DNA of 46,083 nt, from positions 1 to 46,083 of IMG/VR virus record IMGVR_UViG_3300041809_000296; one strand, written 5' to 3'. This DNA is from a virus. Below the pieces are notes generated by a model. The model did no database searches, was not told the DNA's origin, and saw only the letters and a list, made by a program, of their open reading frames with translations. Of this stretch, positions 40,554 through 46,083 are shown in pieces; the first letter of the stretch is position 1, and every line of letters starts with the position of its first letter. Position numbers and translations under genes: made by a program.

Positions 40554-40859
40554 TTAAGATATAACTTTATTTCCTTTAGCGTCAATACGATCCATTCTGG
40601 GGCCCAAATAAGGAGCCACAGTTCCTTGATGGGTAGCGCAATACCTTTCACAGTCCATCAAATAGTTATATACATCGGCCGCAAGATCTCCTGCAGCTAA
40701 CAGTGTAGTTCCGTCAGATAGAGTAACTTTAAACTCTGTAGCCTTTAGAGAATCAGCAGGAGCTGGACGATTTAACTCCGCTTCTGCTAAAGTCTTAGCC
40801 ATGCTACTAGCCACGGTGGCTTTAGATTCAGGCCTCTTAGGTAATACTATCTTTGCCAT
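40554..40859 (-). CDS. Unknown small protein
   Basis: 101 residues. The middle is beta-rich with LKATEFKVTLSDGTTLLAAG followed by an Ala/Asp/Tyr/Cys helix (LAADVYNYLMDCERYCATHQ). No family recognised. It lies 11 bp before the endonuclease gene and 1 bp after the small membrane-protein gene, so the three are in one operon. Confidence 0.5.
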   Translation of the reverse strand: MAKIVLPKRPESKATVASSMAKTLAEAELNRPAPADSLKATEFKVTLSDGTTLLAAGDLAADVYNYLMDCERYCATHQGTVAPYLGPRMDRIDAKGNKVIS

Positions 40860-41009
40860 TTAAATCTCCTTATCTTTATTTTTAGTGCGTTTAAGTTCTT
40901 CGGCATCGAGCTTATATTTTTTAGTGCTCGGGCTTTCCGTCATAGGATATATTAGCCAACCAACAAATACAAAGAATAAAGCAAATAATGCTAAACATAA
41001 CCAACCCAT
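40860..41009 (-). CDS. Small single-pass membrane protein, 49 residues
   Basis: ATG at 41009 after GGAG, stop TAA at 40860. Residues 2-20 are a hydrophobic segment (GWLCLALFALFFVFVGWLI), followed by a basic, charged tail with KKYKLDAEELKRTKNKDKEI. It is tightly packed between two genes, with one base separating it from each. Size and topology fit small phage membrane proteins, for example lysis accessory or exclusion proteins, but nothing specific is indicated. Confidence 0.7.
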   Translation of the reverse strand: MGWLCLALFALFFVFVGWLIYPMTESPSTKKYKLDAEELKRTKNKDKEI

Positions 41010-41010
41010 A

Positions 41011-41280
41011 TTATTCTCCTGAGACTCCGGGTATAGAATCTAACACTATTATCTCTCTTTCTTCTAACCCTAAGCCAAATATAACTCTTCTCAAGGCTTC
41101 CTCCAAAGATAAGTGAAAGGTCTCTTTAAAGTCTGGATATATTTTTACAACAAAGCCTTGCATATAACCATGTCCTTTATAAGGTCTTGATTCTTTAGAG
41201 ATAAAGACTTTCTTAATAGGCTCTATGGGTCTGTTTCCTGTCGGCGCCATTAACTCCTCTTCGTCCAAAATATCTAACAT
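41011..41280 (-). CDS. Unknown small protein
   Basis: 89 residues from ATG at 41280 (CGGAGTATAGT upstream). ATG at 41250 (MAPTGNR) has an even better ribosome site (AGAGGAGTTA) and would give 79 residues. The C-terminal half has a helix and beta elements (FKETFHLSLEEALRRVIFGL, REIIVLDSIPGVSGE). No family is recognised. Confidence 0.5.
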   Translation of the reverse strand: MLDILDEEELMAPTGNRPIEPIKKVFISKESRPYKGHGYMQGFVVKIYPDFKETFHLSLEEALRRVIFGLGLEEREIIVLDSIPGVSGE

Positions 41281-41281
41281 A

Positions 41282-41725
41282 CTATACTCCGTAAACTACT
41301 TCTCCTGTGTTGCTGTCGATGGTAATAGGGTTAGTAGCTTCTCTTGGGGGCTCTATCCCTTCAGGCGGCGCCTTAATCCAAGATATAGATTCGACTTCTA
41401 TCCACCAGGGCCCGCTAGGAGGAAGAAAGTCTTTTATAACTCCATTCACGTCTGTATACGTACAAGAGTGTTCTATCTGACTGCGGACTTTATCTTCTAT
41501 TTTCCCGTAAAGGTATTCTGGTTCTGAATGTTCTATATCATAGCACCATTCGTAGAATTTCAATACAAACGAGATATACTTATTTACTACATTTTGGGAG
41601 ACTCGCCTAGACACAATACGAGGTCTATACCAAGCACACCCTTTACAAGTAAATATGTAAAGGAGTGTTTCGGGTTCAGGTTTTTCTTCTATAGGTTCAG
41701 TATTTGATAGTTCTATATCAGGCAT
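41282..41725 (-). CDS. Unknown protein with Cys near N-terminus
   Basis: 147 residues from ATG at 41725 (AGGA at a good distance; a TTG at 41731 lies too close to it). The N-terminus is acidic, followed by a LLYIFTCKGCAWYRPRIVSR segment with a CxxC that may bind metal, an aromatic helix (YISFVLKFYEWCYDIEHSEP) and a C-terminal beta part with IEVESISWIKAP. It overlaps the end of the next gene by 8 bases. No family recognised. Confidence 0.5.
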   Translation of the reverse strand: MPDIELSNTEPIEEKPEPETLLYIFTCKGCAWYRPRIVSRRVSQNVVNKYISFVLKFYEWCYDIEHSEPEYLYGKIEDKVRSQIEHSCTYTDVNGVIKDFLPPSGPWWIEVESISWIKAPPEGIEPPREATNPITIDSNTGEVVYGV

Positions 41726-41972
41726 TTTCAATTTCCTTTTCTGTGGGCTTGGATAAAGAAGAAGACAATATAGAAGAAGCTGCTACCAACCCAGACACAT
41801 AAGCGAATAATAATTCTTTCTCATTAGAAGATAGAGAATTATTGTCCTTTAATGCTAACAATAAGGTTTGTGAGTATCCAAACAAAGCGCCTAAAGCCGC
41901 CTCTGGTCCTTTACTCAGGACCAGGGCGGATATGTAGTTTACTTGGTTGTTATTTAAATCTGTATTAGTCAT
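41718..41972 (-). CDS. Small helical protein, unknown
   Basis: 84 residues with two helices rich in Leu, Ala and Ser (PEAALGALFGYSQTLLLALK, LLFAYVSGLVAASSILSSSL). The second may associate with a membrane. It overlaps both neighbours by 8 bases, showing translational coupling. No family recognised. Confidence 0.5.
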   Translation of the reverse strand: MTNTDLNNNQVNYISALVLSKGPEAALGALFGYSQTLLLALKDNNSLSSNEKELLFAYVSGLVAASSILSSSLSKPTEKEIENA

Positions 41973-42477
41973 TATGAGTAAATATATCTCCTAATACAGA
42001 GATCAGGTATTCTTTTGCTTCCTCTTCCCTGGAGGCAAGTATTACATCGAGGGCCAGCCTAATAGCCTCCCCATCGTCTACCATACAACGCCCTGCAACA
42101 TCTTTTATGAACTTCCATTCTTTATTAGTAAGTTCATTTCCGATGACTTCGTCTTTGTCTTCATCCTCTAAGAGCTCCTCAACTGTCGGAGCATCTTCGT
42201 CAGTAGTTGTTTCGTCATTTGTCTCTTCCACGTCCTCTTCACTGTCTTCCCCGTCCTCTTCCTCTTCAGGAGGAAAGACAGCTATCAGACCGCCGTCGCA
42301 TGCTATAAATCCTGAAGATATTACGTTGGGGGAGGGTTCAGTTCCTTCTTCTACTGCGGTTTCAATAGCATCCAGCACAACCACTGCGGCTTGCATGTAA
42401 TCTAGGGTTGCTATTGTGTTAATGTTTCGTACTTCAATTTCAGTACCTTGCGATGTCTTAAAAGTGATAGATTCCAA
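41965..42477 (-). CDS. Strongly acidic protein with TTG start
   Basis: 170 residues. The centre is a long acidic run of Glu/Asp (FPPEEEEDGEDSEEDVEETN, TTTDEDAPTVEELLEDEDKD). The flanking parts are folded: a beta/helical N-terminus (TFKTSQGTEIEVRNI, LDYMQAAVVVLDAIETA) and a C-terminal helix bundle (KEWKFIKDVAGRCMVDDGEA). The start is TTG at 42477 with GGAG at the right distance. Acidic phage proteins can mimic DNA and block DNA-binding host enzymes such as restriction systems; this is a possibility only. Confidence 0.5.
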   Translation of the reverse strand: MESITFKTSQGTEIEVRNINTIATLDYMQAAVVVLDAIETAVEEGTEPSPNVISSGFIACDGGLIAVFPPEEEEDGEDSEEDVEETNDETTTDEDAPTVEELLEDEDKDEVIGNELTNKEWKFIKDVAGRCMVDDGEAIRLALDVILASREEEAKEYLISVLGDIFTHND

Positions 42478-42529
42478 AGTATTACTCCTTCTTTATATAT
42501 TATTACGGTTTTTATGTAGTAGCCAAAGA

Positions 42530-42760
42530 CTAGTCCCAGGACCAGCCTCTTCTTTCTTGTTGCCTAGCGGCTATCGCGGCTTTTACTTTCTTAGGAGGAT
42601 GGCCGATATGGTAATGTTCACCAAACTCACATTTGTAAGGATGGCAGCTATCGTTCTTGGCTTTGTTCCATCGGATCGCCGCCAACTTAGCATCATCGAG
42701 AGTAGCGTATTGTACTTTACCCTCGCAGGAGTTCTTTCTTACCCTTCGTTTGCTGGACAT
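42530..42760 (-). CDS. Small basic zinc-finger-like phage protein
   Basis: 76 residues, basic. The motif KNSCEGKVQYATLDDAKLAA, IRWNKAKNDSCHPYKCEFGE and HYHIGHPPKK contains Cys and His residues arranged as in a family of small phage proteins that I recognise only as hypothetical. It is likely to bind nucleic acid with zinc. The C-terminus is Arg/Trp-rich. Confidence 0.6.
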   Translation of the reverse strand: MSSKRRVRKNSCEGKVQYATLDDAKLAAIRWNKAKNDSCHPYKCEFGEHYHIGHPPKKVKAAIAARQQERRGWSWD

Positions 42761-42761
42761 G

Positions 42762-43076
42762 TTAGTGTCCTTGTATAACTTCGCTTACTTCTACCAAACA
42801 AGGAACTCCTTTACGATTACGAACCAGTTTTCTAACACCAGGTCCTTTCAAAGGATCTGGATATAAATAGTGTGGTTCAGTAATAGTGTCTTCAAGATCT
42901 TCGATTTTGTCTTTAAGTCTTCGAATTTCTCCCCAATTCTTATCTGTGACGCTTATTGCTGCGGGCGCCCCATAAGAATGCGGAGCTCTTTGGAGTGTGT
43001 TTACAACAAAATCAAATATTTCTTCTTGACTTACTGTATCGGAAGTCTCAAGCTGAAATTCGATTCTCCAATGCAT
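42762..43076 (-). CDS. Unknown protein
   Basis: 104 residues. An N-terminal beta part (MHWRIEFQLETSDTVSQEEI) is followed by a helix with a charged coiled coil (WGEIRRLKDKIEDLEDTITE). The C-terminus is basic. ATG has AAAGGAGG upstream and a promoter candidate 22 bp further up. Confidence 0.55.
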   Translation of the reverse strand: MHWRIEFQLETSDTVSQEEIFDFVVNTLQRAPHSYGAPAAISVTDKNWGEIRRLKDKIEDLEDTITEPHYLYPDPLKGPGVRKLVRNRKGVPCLVEVSEVIQGH

Positions 43077-43097
43077 ATTATTTCCTCCTTTATCTAT

Positions 43098-43125
43098 ATT
43101 ATCTGTAGAGTGTTAGATTAGCCAA
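43098..43125 (-). promoter_or_regulatory. Sigma70-like promoter candidate
   Basis: On the minus strand TTGGCT, 16 bp, GATAAT, ahead of the gene at 42762-43076. TTGGC(T) is shared with the candidate at 43533-43559. Confidence 0.5.
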
Positions 43126-43160
43126 ATAAAACAAAGAGAAACAGGAATAAAGAGTAAGAT

Positions 43161-43358
43161 CTACATCTCCAGATAGGATAAATAGATGCCAATAACCCAC
43201 ATATGGAGGATCTTCAGCCATTTAACTACCCACATATAGGCTGCTTTTATAGCAACAGCCAAAGGAGAGTTGTCATAGAAGGCCGCGGCCGTAAAGTAAA
43301 CCAGGACTATAAATAAAGCGACAACGAAAGCAATTAAATAAACTATAACCACCTCCAA
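43161..43358 (-). CDS. Small membrane protein, non-ATG start
   Basis: 65 residues if translation starts at TTG 43358, five bases after the preceding stop; GTG at 43352 is possible. Residues 2-30 form one hydrophobic segment (VVIVYLIAFVVALFIVLVYF) and a second amphipathic/hydrophobic stretch follows (AAYMWVVKWLKILHMWVIGI). No ATG is available in frame. Length and topology suggest a phage membrane protein; function unknown. The start makes the call less certain. Confidence 0.45.
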   Translation of the reverse strand: MEVVIVYLIAFVVALFIVLVYFTAAAFYDNSPLAVAIKAAYMWVVKWLKILHMWVIGIYLSYLEM

Positions 43359-43363
43359 CCATA

Positions 43364-43513
43364 CTAACTACACTCACTACACAAGGGCCCGCCCATATCC
43401 TTAACAGTAGTCAAAATACACAACTTACAGACTAACTTATTGCATATATTACAACGAATACGGCGCGCACAGAGTTCATTGCACAGAGGACACTCTTTAG
43501 GTTTCTTTCCCAT
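43364..43513 (-). CDS. Small zinc-ribbon/RING-like protein
   Basis: 49 residues from ATG at 43513 (TTAGGAGAG upstream); the longer frame from 43576 has no good start. It contains CPLCNELC, RCNICNKLVCKLC and CSEC, i.e. several CxxC pairs in a zinc-ribbon or RING-like order. It is very small and probably a metal-bound regulator. It is the first gene of the leftward block. Confidence 0.6.
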   Translation of the reverse strand: MGKKPKECPLCNELCARRIRCNICNKLVCKLCILTTVKDMGGPLCSECS

Positions 43514-43532
43514 AAACTCTCCTAACTTTAAT

Positions 43533-43559
43533 AGTATATGTATATCCATAAATAGCCAA
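43533..43559 (-). promoter_or_regulatory. Promoter candidate for the leftward accessory block
   Basis: On the minus strand TTGGCT, 15 bp, TATACT, immediately upstream of the zinc-ribbon gene. TATACT is the -10-like part of sites A-D, without the AGACAG extension. Confidence 0.45.
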
Positions 43560-43770
43560 ATAAAAGCCCCGCGCACGATACCTGTTTTTGTTTTTATATG
43601 TAGAAAAGAAAGAGAGGAAAACTATAAGTAATGTAATCATAATGGAATCATATTGTAATCTTATGTAATTTTATGTAAAGATTCATAAAAAGTACTATTT
43701 TATAACCCCGGCGGAATCAACAAGTTAAATGCAGGAAATAAAAAATCCATAAATTTTTACACAGGATTAC

Positions 43771-43803
43771 ATAAGAATCCAATAAGAATCCAATAAGAAG
43801 TCA
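43771..43803. repeat. Three tandem 11-bp repeats (iteron-like)
   Basis: ATAAGAATCCA at 43771-43781 and 43782-43792 are identical; ATAAGAAGTCA at 43793-43803 differs at two positions. The period of 11 bp is close to one DNA turn, so a protein could bind all copies on the same face. They lie in an AT-rich region between divergent genes, as origins or operators often do. Confidence 0.75.
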
Positions 43804-44031
43804 TTAAATATGAGACCCTATATAAGGCCAAAAAACTACTTTTATATGTATATAGAATTACTTTATTGTAAGAAGATACCGTTTAGAAAAACTGTACTAC
43901 TTTTTCTAAATAAAGCTTCAAGACACAAAGAAGATAGTTTTGCAATAAGCAGGCTGAAATTTATGTACAGAATGGAGATACCAGGTAAGTAATATAGAGA
44001 TACCTTGGGCAAGGAAAGTTCCGAGCCCACG

Positions 44032-44050
44032 GGTACCTAATTCAGGTACC
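44032..44050 (+). other. Hairpin in rightward leader
   Basis: GGTACCT, loop AATTC, AGGTACC: a perfect 7-bp stem. It is followed by TATCTTTATA, too weak for a standard terminator. A possible competing pairing (GGGC upstream with GCCC) makes it suitable as a switch. Confidence 0.6.
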
Positions 44051-44067
44051 TATCTTTATATGAAAGC

Positions 44068-44106
44068 AATCAAGTAAGTCCTGACACGAAAGTGCAGGCA
44101 TTGATT
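44068..44106 (+). promoter_or_regulatory. Structured leader with GAAA tetraloop before rightward operon
   Basis: AATCAA at 44068-44073 pairs with TTGATT at 44101-44106, enclosing CCTG/CAGG and CAC/GTG arms closed by GAAA. The right arm ends next to the AAGGAG ribosome site of the gene at 44120, so folding could affect translation. Confidence 0.55.
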
Positions 44107-44119
44107 AAGGAGTAACACC

Positions 44120-44392
44120 ATGGAAAACACAAAGAAGTCTTTCTGGTCTCAGGTTGGTGATGTGGCTTGCTTTGGTCTCTACTTGACAGTTGGTACTGGC
44201 GTGGTCGTCACTGAAGCAGTGACTGAGATTGCTGCTCCTGCTATCAAGGCTGCGGCTATCTACACTGCCAAGGAAGGTGAGGAGTTTATCAACAAGACTG
44301 TCATCCCTGCATATCATGACGGGATGGCTCGTGGCAAGGAGGTTGCTTCTAAGTTGCAGACTCCTGCTGTAGCAGCTGTTGCTACCAAGTAA
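44120..44392 (+). CDS. Unknown small protein with hydrophobic N-terminal region
   Basis: 90 residues. Residues about 12-45 are hydrophobic and Val/Ala-rich (VGDVACFGLYLTVGTGVVVT, EIAAPAIKAAAIYTA); the C-terminus is charged then Ala-rich. It shares an organisation and a few residues (GF/FG, A-x-EAVT) with the gene at 44656, so they may be distant paralogs. The ribosome site is TTAAGGAG. GC-rich codons differ from the leftward block. Confidence 0.65.
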   Translation: MENTKKSFWSQVGDVACFGLYLTVGTGVVVTEAVTEIAAPAIKAAAIYTAKEGEEFINKTVIPAYHDGMARGKEVASKLQTPAVAAVATK

Positions 44393-44401
44393 GGGTGATG
44401 G

Positions 44402-44472
44402 CATGGAGTACAGTAATGTACTCCATGTAACCCCACAGACTGGTCCAAAGTCCAGTCATTGTAGTGAGGGTT
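44402..44472 (+). other. Two hairpins between rightward genes
   Basis: CATGGAGTAC/GTACTCCATG (44402-44427) is a perfect 10-bp stem with a 6-base loop. A second structure has AACCC/GGGTT (44429-44433 with 44468-44472) enclosing GACTGG/CCAGTC. No U-run follows, so these are more likely transcript-processing or stability elements than terminators. The second ends just before the next ribosome site. Confidence 0.6.
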
Positions 44473-44485
44473 GGAAGGAGAATGT

Positions 44486-44632
44486 ATGTCCCTTCGTTTG
44501 ATTCAAATAGCTCGCTGTATGGAGGAGCTACACGCAGCAATAGCTGACCAGGTACCTGGCAATGTGGGTGCTTTGATTAGTGAGATGGATTGGCGTGAGG
44601 AGCTGCATTACTGGCTCTTCGAGGTAGTATAA
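44486..44632 (+). CDS. Small protein, 48 residues
   Basis: ATG at 44486 with GGAAGGAG upstream; stop TAA at 44630. The protein (MSLRLIQIARCMEELHAAIA, ending MDWREELHYWLFEVV) is helical and acidic at its end. An ATG at 44482 in another frame stops after 18 codons. No family recognised. It is too short for standard gene-calling cutoffs but well placed in the operon. Confidence 0.6.
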   Translation: MSLRLIQIARCMEELHAAIADQVPGNVGALISEMDWREELHYWLFEVV

Positions 44633-44655
44633 CCGTCTGTTGAAGGAGGCCTTTA

Positions 44656-45003
44656 ATGGCTGAATCGAAACTGACAAACATCTTGGGTGGAATAGTAGGT
44701 TTTGGCTATTTCACCCTTGGGGTAACAGCGATGGCTGCTGAGGCGGTAACGCCTGGTATTCGGCAGGCCGCTGTTGCTGCTGGTAAGGCAACCTTATCTG
44801 GCTTGGATATAGCAGATAAGCATATCTCTGCTGGTGTCAAGGTGTTGATTGAGTATTTGGATCATCATCCTGGCATTGCCGCTGTTGTATCCCCTGTTTC
44901 TGTCTTTAGGCGCGTCGCTTATCGTCAGACTGAGGATTCAATCAATCGCAACCGAGCTCAGGCAGTTACTGAGTCAACACTTCAAGACGGGGAGGCAATA
45001 TGA
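44656..45003 (+). CDS. Unknown protein with hydrophobic N-terminal region
   Basis: 115 residues. The N-terminal part (TNILGGIVGFGYFTLGVTAM, AAEAVTPGIRQAAVAAG) is hydrophobic and resembles that of the gene at 44120. A helix follows and the C-terminus is basic and polar. The ribosome site is GAAGGAGG. The stop overlaps the next start (ATGA). Confidence 0.65.
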   Translation: MAESKLTNILGGIVGFGYFTLGVTAMAAEAVTPGIRQAAVAAGKATLSGLDIADKHISAGVKVLIEYLDHHPGIAAVVSPVSVFRRVAYRQTEDSINRNRAQAVTESTLQDGEAI

Positions 45004-45269
45004 ACAACGCGATTCAGTTTCTGAGTGGCCTGTCCGATGTGACATGGCTTGTCGTGGGTCTGGTTGTGTCCGGACTCTTGCTTATCATGGCGATAGTCAT
45101 GATTCACCGCAGTATGAGGCGCCAGCAGGAATGGAATGAAATGCTGAAAGCTGCCGCTGAAGCTGCTATAAAGGCGGATGCTCTTCGCGCCGCCCGCTTC
45201 AACGCTTCCCATAGAGGAAACTCTTTGGATGAGTGGGAAGTCTTTATAAGAGAGGGAGGAGTGAAATGA
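45000..45269 (+). CDS. Single-pass membrane protein
   Basis: 89 residues. One transmembrane segment (about 14-36: VTWLVVGLVVSGLLLIMAIV) is followed by a basic, Ala-rich helix (HRSMRRQQEWNEMLKAAAEA). It starts by an ATGA overlap with the preceding gene and ends by one with the next ORF, so expression of the three is coupled. Topology suggests an inner-membrane protein with cytoplasmic helix. Confidence 0.65.
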   Translation: MNNAIQFLSGLSDVTWLVVGLVVSGLLLIMAIVMIHRSMRRQQEWNEMLKAAAEAAIKADALRAARFNASHRGNSLDEWEVFIREGGVK

Positions 45270-45394
45270 CTCTCGCCGCATTGCTGAGGCCCGAGTAGTA
45301 TCAGAAGATTCAAGCCGTTCGTACGAAGCTTGATGTCGACTCCAACGCTTTCAAGTATGGCTGCAAGATTCCAAAGCAGCTTCAACAGAAGTAG
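45266..45394 (+). pseudogene. Small ORF interrupted by an in-frame amber codon
   Basis: ATG at 45266 has a near-perfect ribosome site (GGGAGGAGTGAA) but the frame meets TAG at 45296-45298 after ten codons (MTLAALLRPE). It then stays open for 31 codons (starting YQKIQAVRTKLDVD, ending KIPKQLQQK) to TAG at 45392. The codon before YQK would be Gln (CAG) with one base changed. The downstream part has normal gene-like codons, so this is probably a recently broken gene or a suppressible nonsense mutation; programmed readthrough is possible. Confidence 0.6.
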
Positions 45395-45417
45395 AACTGT
45401 TTAGGAAGGAGACTTCG

Positions 45418-45567
45418 ATGGAAACTATTTGGCTGGTTGTGATGAAAGACCCATACGAGAATCCAAAGGCATTCAAGAATGAAAAGGATGCTGAGGATTT
45501 CTTGAACGACACCCCACGCGCGGCGTATATGTGTAGGACTACTGTACGTCCGTACTATCGTCGTTGA
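45418..45567 (+). CDS. Small protein, 49 residues
   Basis: ATG at 45418 with AGGAAGGAG upstream, stop TGA at 45565. The product starts METIWLVVMKDPYENPKAF and ends in RRAYMCRTT-like aromatic and basic residues (YMCRTTVRPYYRR). A beta strand, a helix (NEKDAEDFLNDT) and a second strand suggest a small folded protein. It is followed by a strong terminator, so it ends this transcription unit. Confidence 0.65.
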   Translation: METIWLVVMKDPYENPKAFKNEKDAEDFLNDTPRAAYMCRTTVRPYYRR

Positions 45568-45585
45568 CTAACTTGGTCAGAAACT

Positions 45586-45605
45586 ACGGGCTCTTCGGAG
45601 CCCGT
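45586..45605 (+). terminator. Hairpin terminator with TTCG tetraloop
   Basis: ACGGGCTC, TTCG, GAGCCCGT: perfect 8-bp GC-rich stem with the very stable UUCG loop, followed by CCTTCT. It lies 18 bp after the 49-residue gene. The T-run is short, so it may be partial. Confidence 0.75.
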
Positions 45606-45642
45606 CCTTCTGCCCATTAGTAACTGAGCAGAGAAAAGGAGA

Positions 45643-46083
45643 ATGACAATGAACTTGATTCGAAAGATCTACAACTGCCGTTGGATCCCATTCAACATCC
45701 GCTGGAAGGTTTGTCACGAGTGGGTTGATGCTGTCAACGCTTTCAAGGCACGGCTTCACAGTGTCTTCACTGTCAAGCAGCTGCATTCGTTCCCGGCTGG
45801 TGAGAACCCGTTCTGGCACGATAGCTATCACACTGGTGTTTATCTTGGCAGAGATCTTCTTGTCATGAACAGCCTGGGATTGCAGGAGCCAGTTAAGGAT
45901 GGTTATATCATCCTGGTTCACATTCCGACTGGCCAACGCATCAAGGTCAGCTTTCCTGAGACGAAGATCTGTTGCGATTGCAGGAAGGTTTTGCCTGCCG
46001 ATTTGCAGACAGGTATGTCTGGTCCAATGATGTGTCACGAGTGTGCTGAAATTTATGCTCGTGAGTGTCTTATCGCCGCCTTG
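45643..46083 (+). CDS. Zinc-ribbon protein (partial, continues beyond window)
   Basis: ATG at 45643 with AAAGGAG upstream; 147 codons are open to the window edge. The N-terminus is basic with aromatic residues (MTMNLIRKIYNCRWIPFNIR). A beta part follows with GYIILVHIPTGQRIKVSFPE, and then a zinc-ribbon pair (ICCDCRKVLPADL, then MMCHECAEIYARE). Small zinc-ribbon proteins of phages often bind nucleic acid or RNA polymerase. Internal ATG at 45649 is an alternative start. Family unknown. Confidence 0.65.
   Translation, partial: MTMNLIRKIYNCRWIPFNIRWKVCHEWVDAVNAFKARLHSVFTVKQLHSFPAGENPFWHDSYHTGVYLGRDLLVMNSLGLQEPVKDGYIILVHIPTGQRIKVSFPETKICCDCRKVLPADLQTGMSGPMMCHECAEIYARECLIAAL

Larger units (their letters stand above)
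43514..44119. other. Divergent noncoding region between leftward and rightward blocks
   Basis: About 600 bp with no convincing gene. The first part holds a leftward promoter candidate. A very AT-rich part (about 43615-43700) repeats TGTAAT several times, with the inverse ATTACA near 43766. A tandem 11-bp repeat follows (43771-43803). The right part, next to the rightward operon, has two hairpins (44032-44050, 44068-44106). A 60-codon plus-strand frame at 43810 lacks a ribosome site. The region may contain promoters, a regulator-binding array or a replication origin. Confidence 0.6.

Noticed and set aside
43810-43992. Plus-strand frame of 60 codons in the divergent noncoding region
   Set aside because: No ribosome site, AT-driven amino-acid content (Lys, Tyr, Phe, Leu) and no family; left within the noncoding entry.
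44005-44040. Resemblance to the conserved core of RNase P RNA (AAGGAAAGTTCCGAGCCC)
   Set aside because: Only a short stretch matches and the remaining conserved core is not found nearby; treated as coincidence.
44105-44404. Minus-strand frame opposite the first rightward gene
   Set aside because: Shadow of a plus-strand gene that has a strong ribosome site and neighbours in the same direction.
45266-45394. Reassignment of TAG to Gln in this phage
   Set aside because: Several well-supported genes end at TAG, and reading through the second TAG at 45392 would run into the next gene in another frame.
45577-46038. Minus-strand frame of 153 codons at the right edge
   Set aside because: Opposite to a plus-strand zinc-ribbon gene with clear CxxC pairs and ribosome site.
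1-46083. tRNA genes, CRISPR arrays and insertion sequences
   Set aside because: I saw no cloverleaf, no regularly spaced repeat-spacer array and no transposase in reading the window; a tRNA search program could still find one.

Overview
The window is part of the genome of a large, contractile-tailed (myovirus-type) bacteriophage, almost certainly double-stranded DNA and probably from a Gram-negative host. A large terminase, portal, prohead protease, major capsid protein, tail sheath, tube proteins, tail assembly chaperones and a collagen-like fibre lie in order on the minus strand. Three phage proteins carry signal peptides that end in Ala followed by Gln, one of them resembling an outer-membrane barrel, which points to an envelope with a periplasm. 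An Acidobacteria-like soil host would fit, but that is only an impression. Most of the minus-strand genes are AT-leaning. The short plus-strand block at the right end is visibly richer in G and C.

Layout, read in the direction of minus-strand transcription (right to left). 43.5-39.1 kb: about a dozen small accessory genes (zinc-finger, membrane and acidic proteins) and a secreted DNA/RNA endonuclease. 38.9-32.4 kb: packaging region with a Cys-cluster protein, an HTH plus metallophosphoesterase protein, an SprT-like metalloprotease, three Gly/Ala-rich hydrophobic proteins and the large terminase. 32.4-26.6 kb: two unknown structural candidates, the portal, and then two enzyme genes that do not belong to a normal head module: a phosphatidylserine-decarboxylase-like protein and an amidinotransferase/DDAH-like protein that overlap by ATGA. 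26.5-19.1 kb: head maturation with a protease/scaffold, a head protein, a Com-like zinc finger, the major capsid protein, a strong terminator and Ig-like decoration candidates. 19.1-16.0 kb: lysis cassette (M15 peptidase, barrel-like secreted protein, holin candidate, XhlA-like candidate) and a GC-rich DUF6527 gene. 16.0-7.5 kb: neck, sheath, three related tube proteins and two tail assembly chaperone candidates. 7.4-1 kb: a 1737-residue tail protein interrupted by a 408-residue intein, then a collagen-like fibre with a signal peptide that runs off the left edge.

The right end (44.1-46.1 kb) holds a separate rightward operon of short genes with strong ribosome binding sites, separated by RNA hairpins. 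One of its small genes is broken by an in-frame amber codon. Between the two divergent blocks lies a noncoding region of about 600 bp with three tandem 11-bp repeats.

Transcription of the minus-strand block seems to be organised by a repeated promoter-like motif (GGCA, 16 bp, TATACTAGACAG, with partial copies) in front of the packaging, SprT/hydrophobic-protein, head-maturation and tail units. The items most worth following are the decarboxylase/amidinotransferase pair between portal and protease, the intein, a beta-type domain shared by the tail sheath and a head protein, and the shared promoter motif. Annotations rest on reading motifs by eye; no database search was possible.
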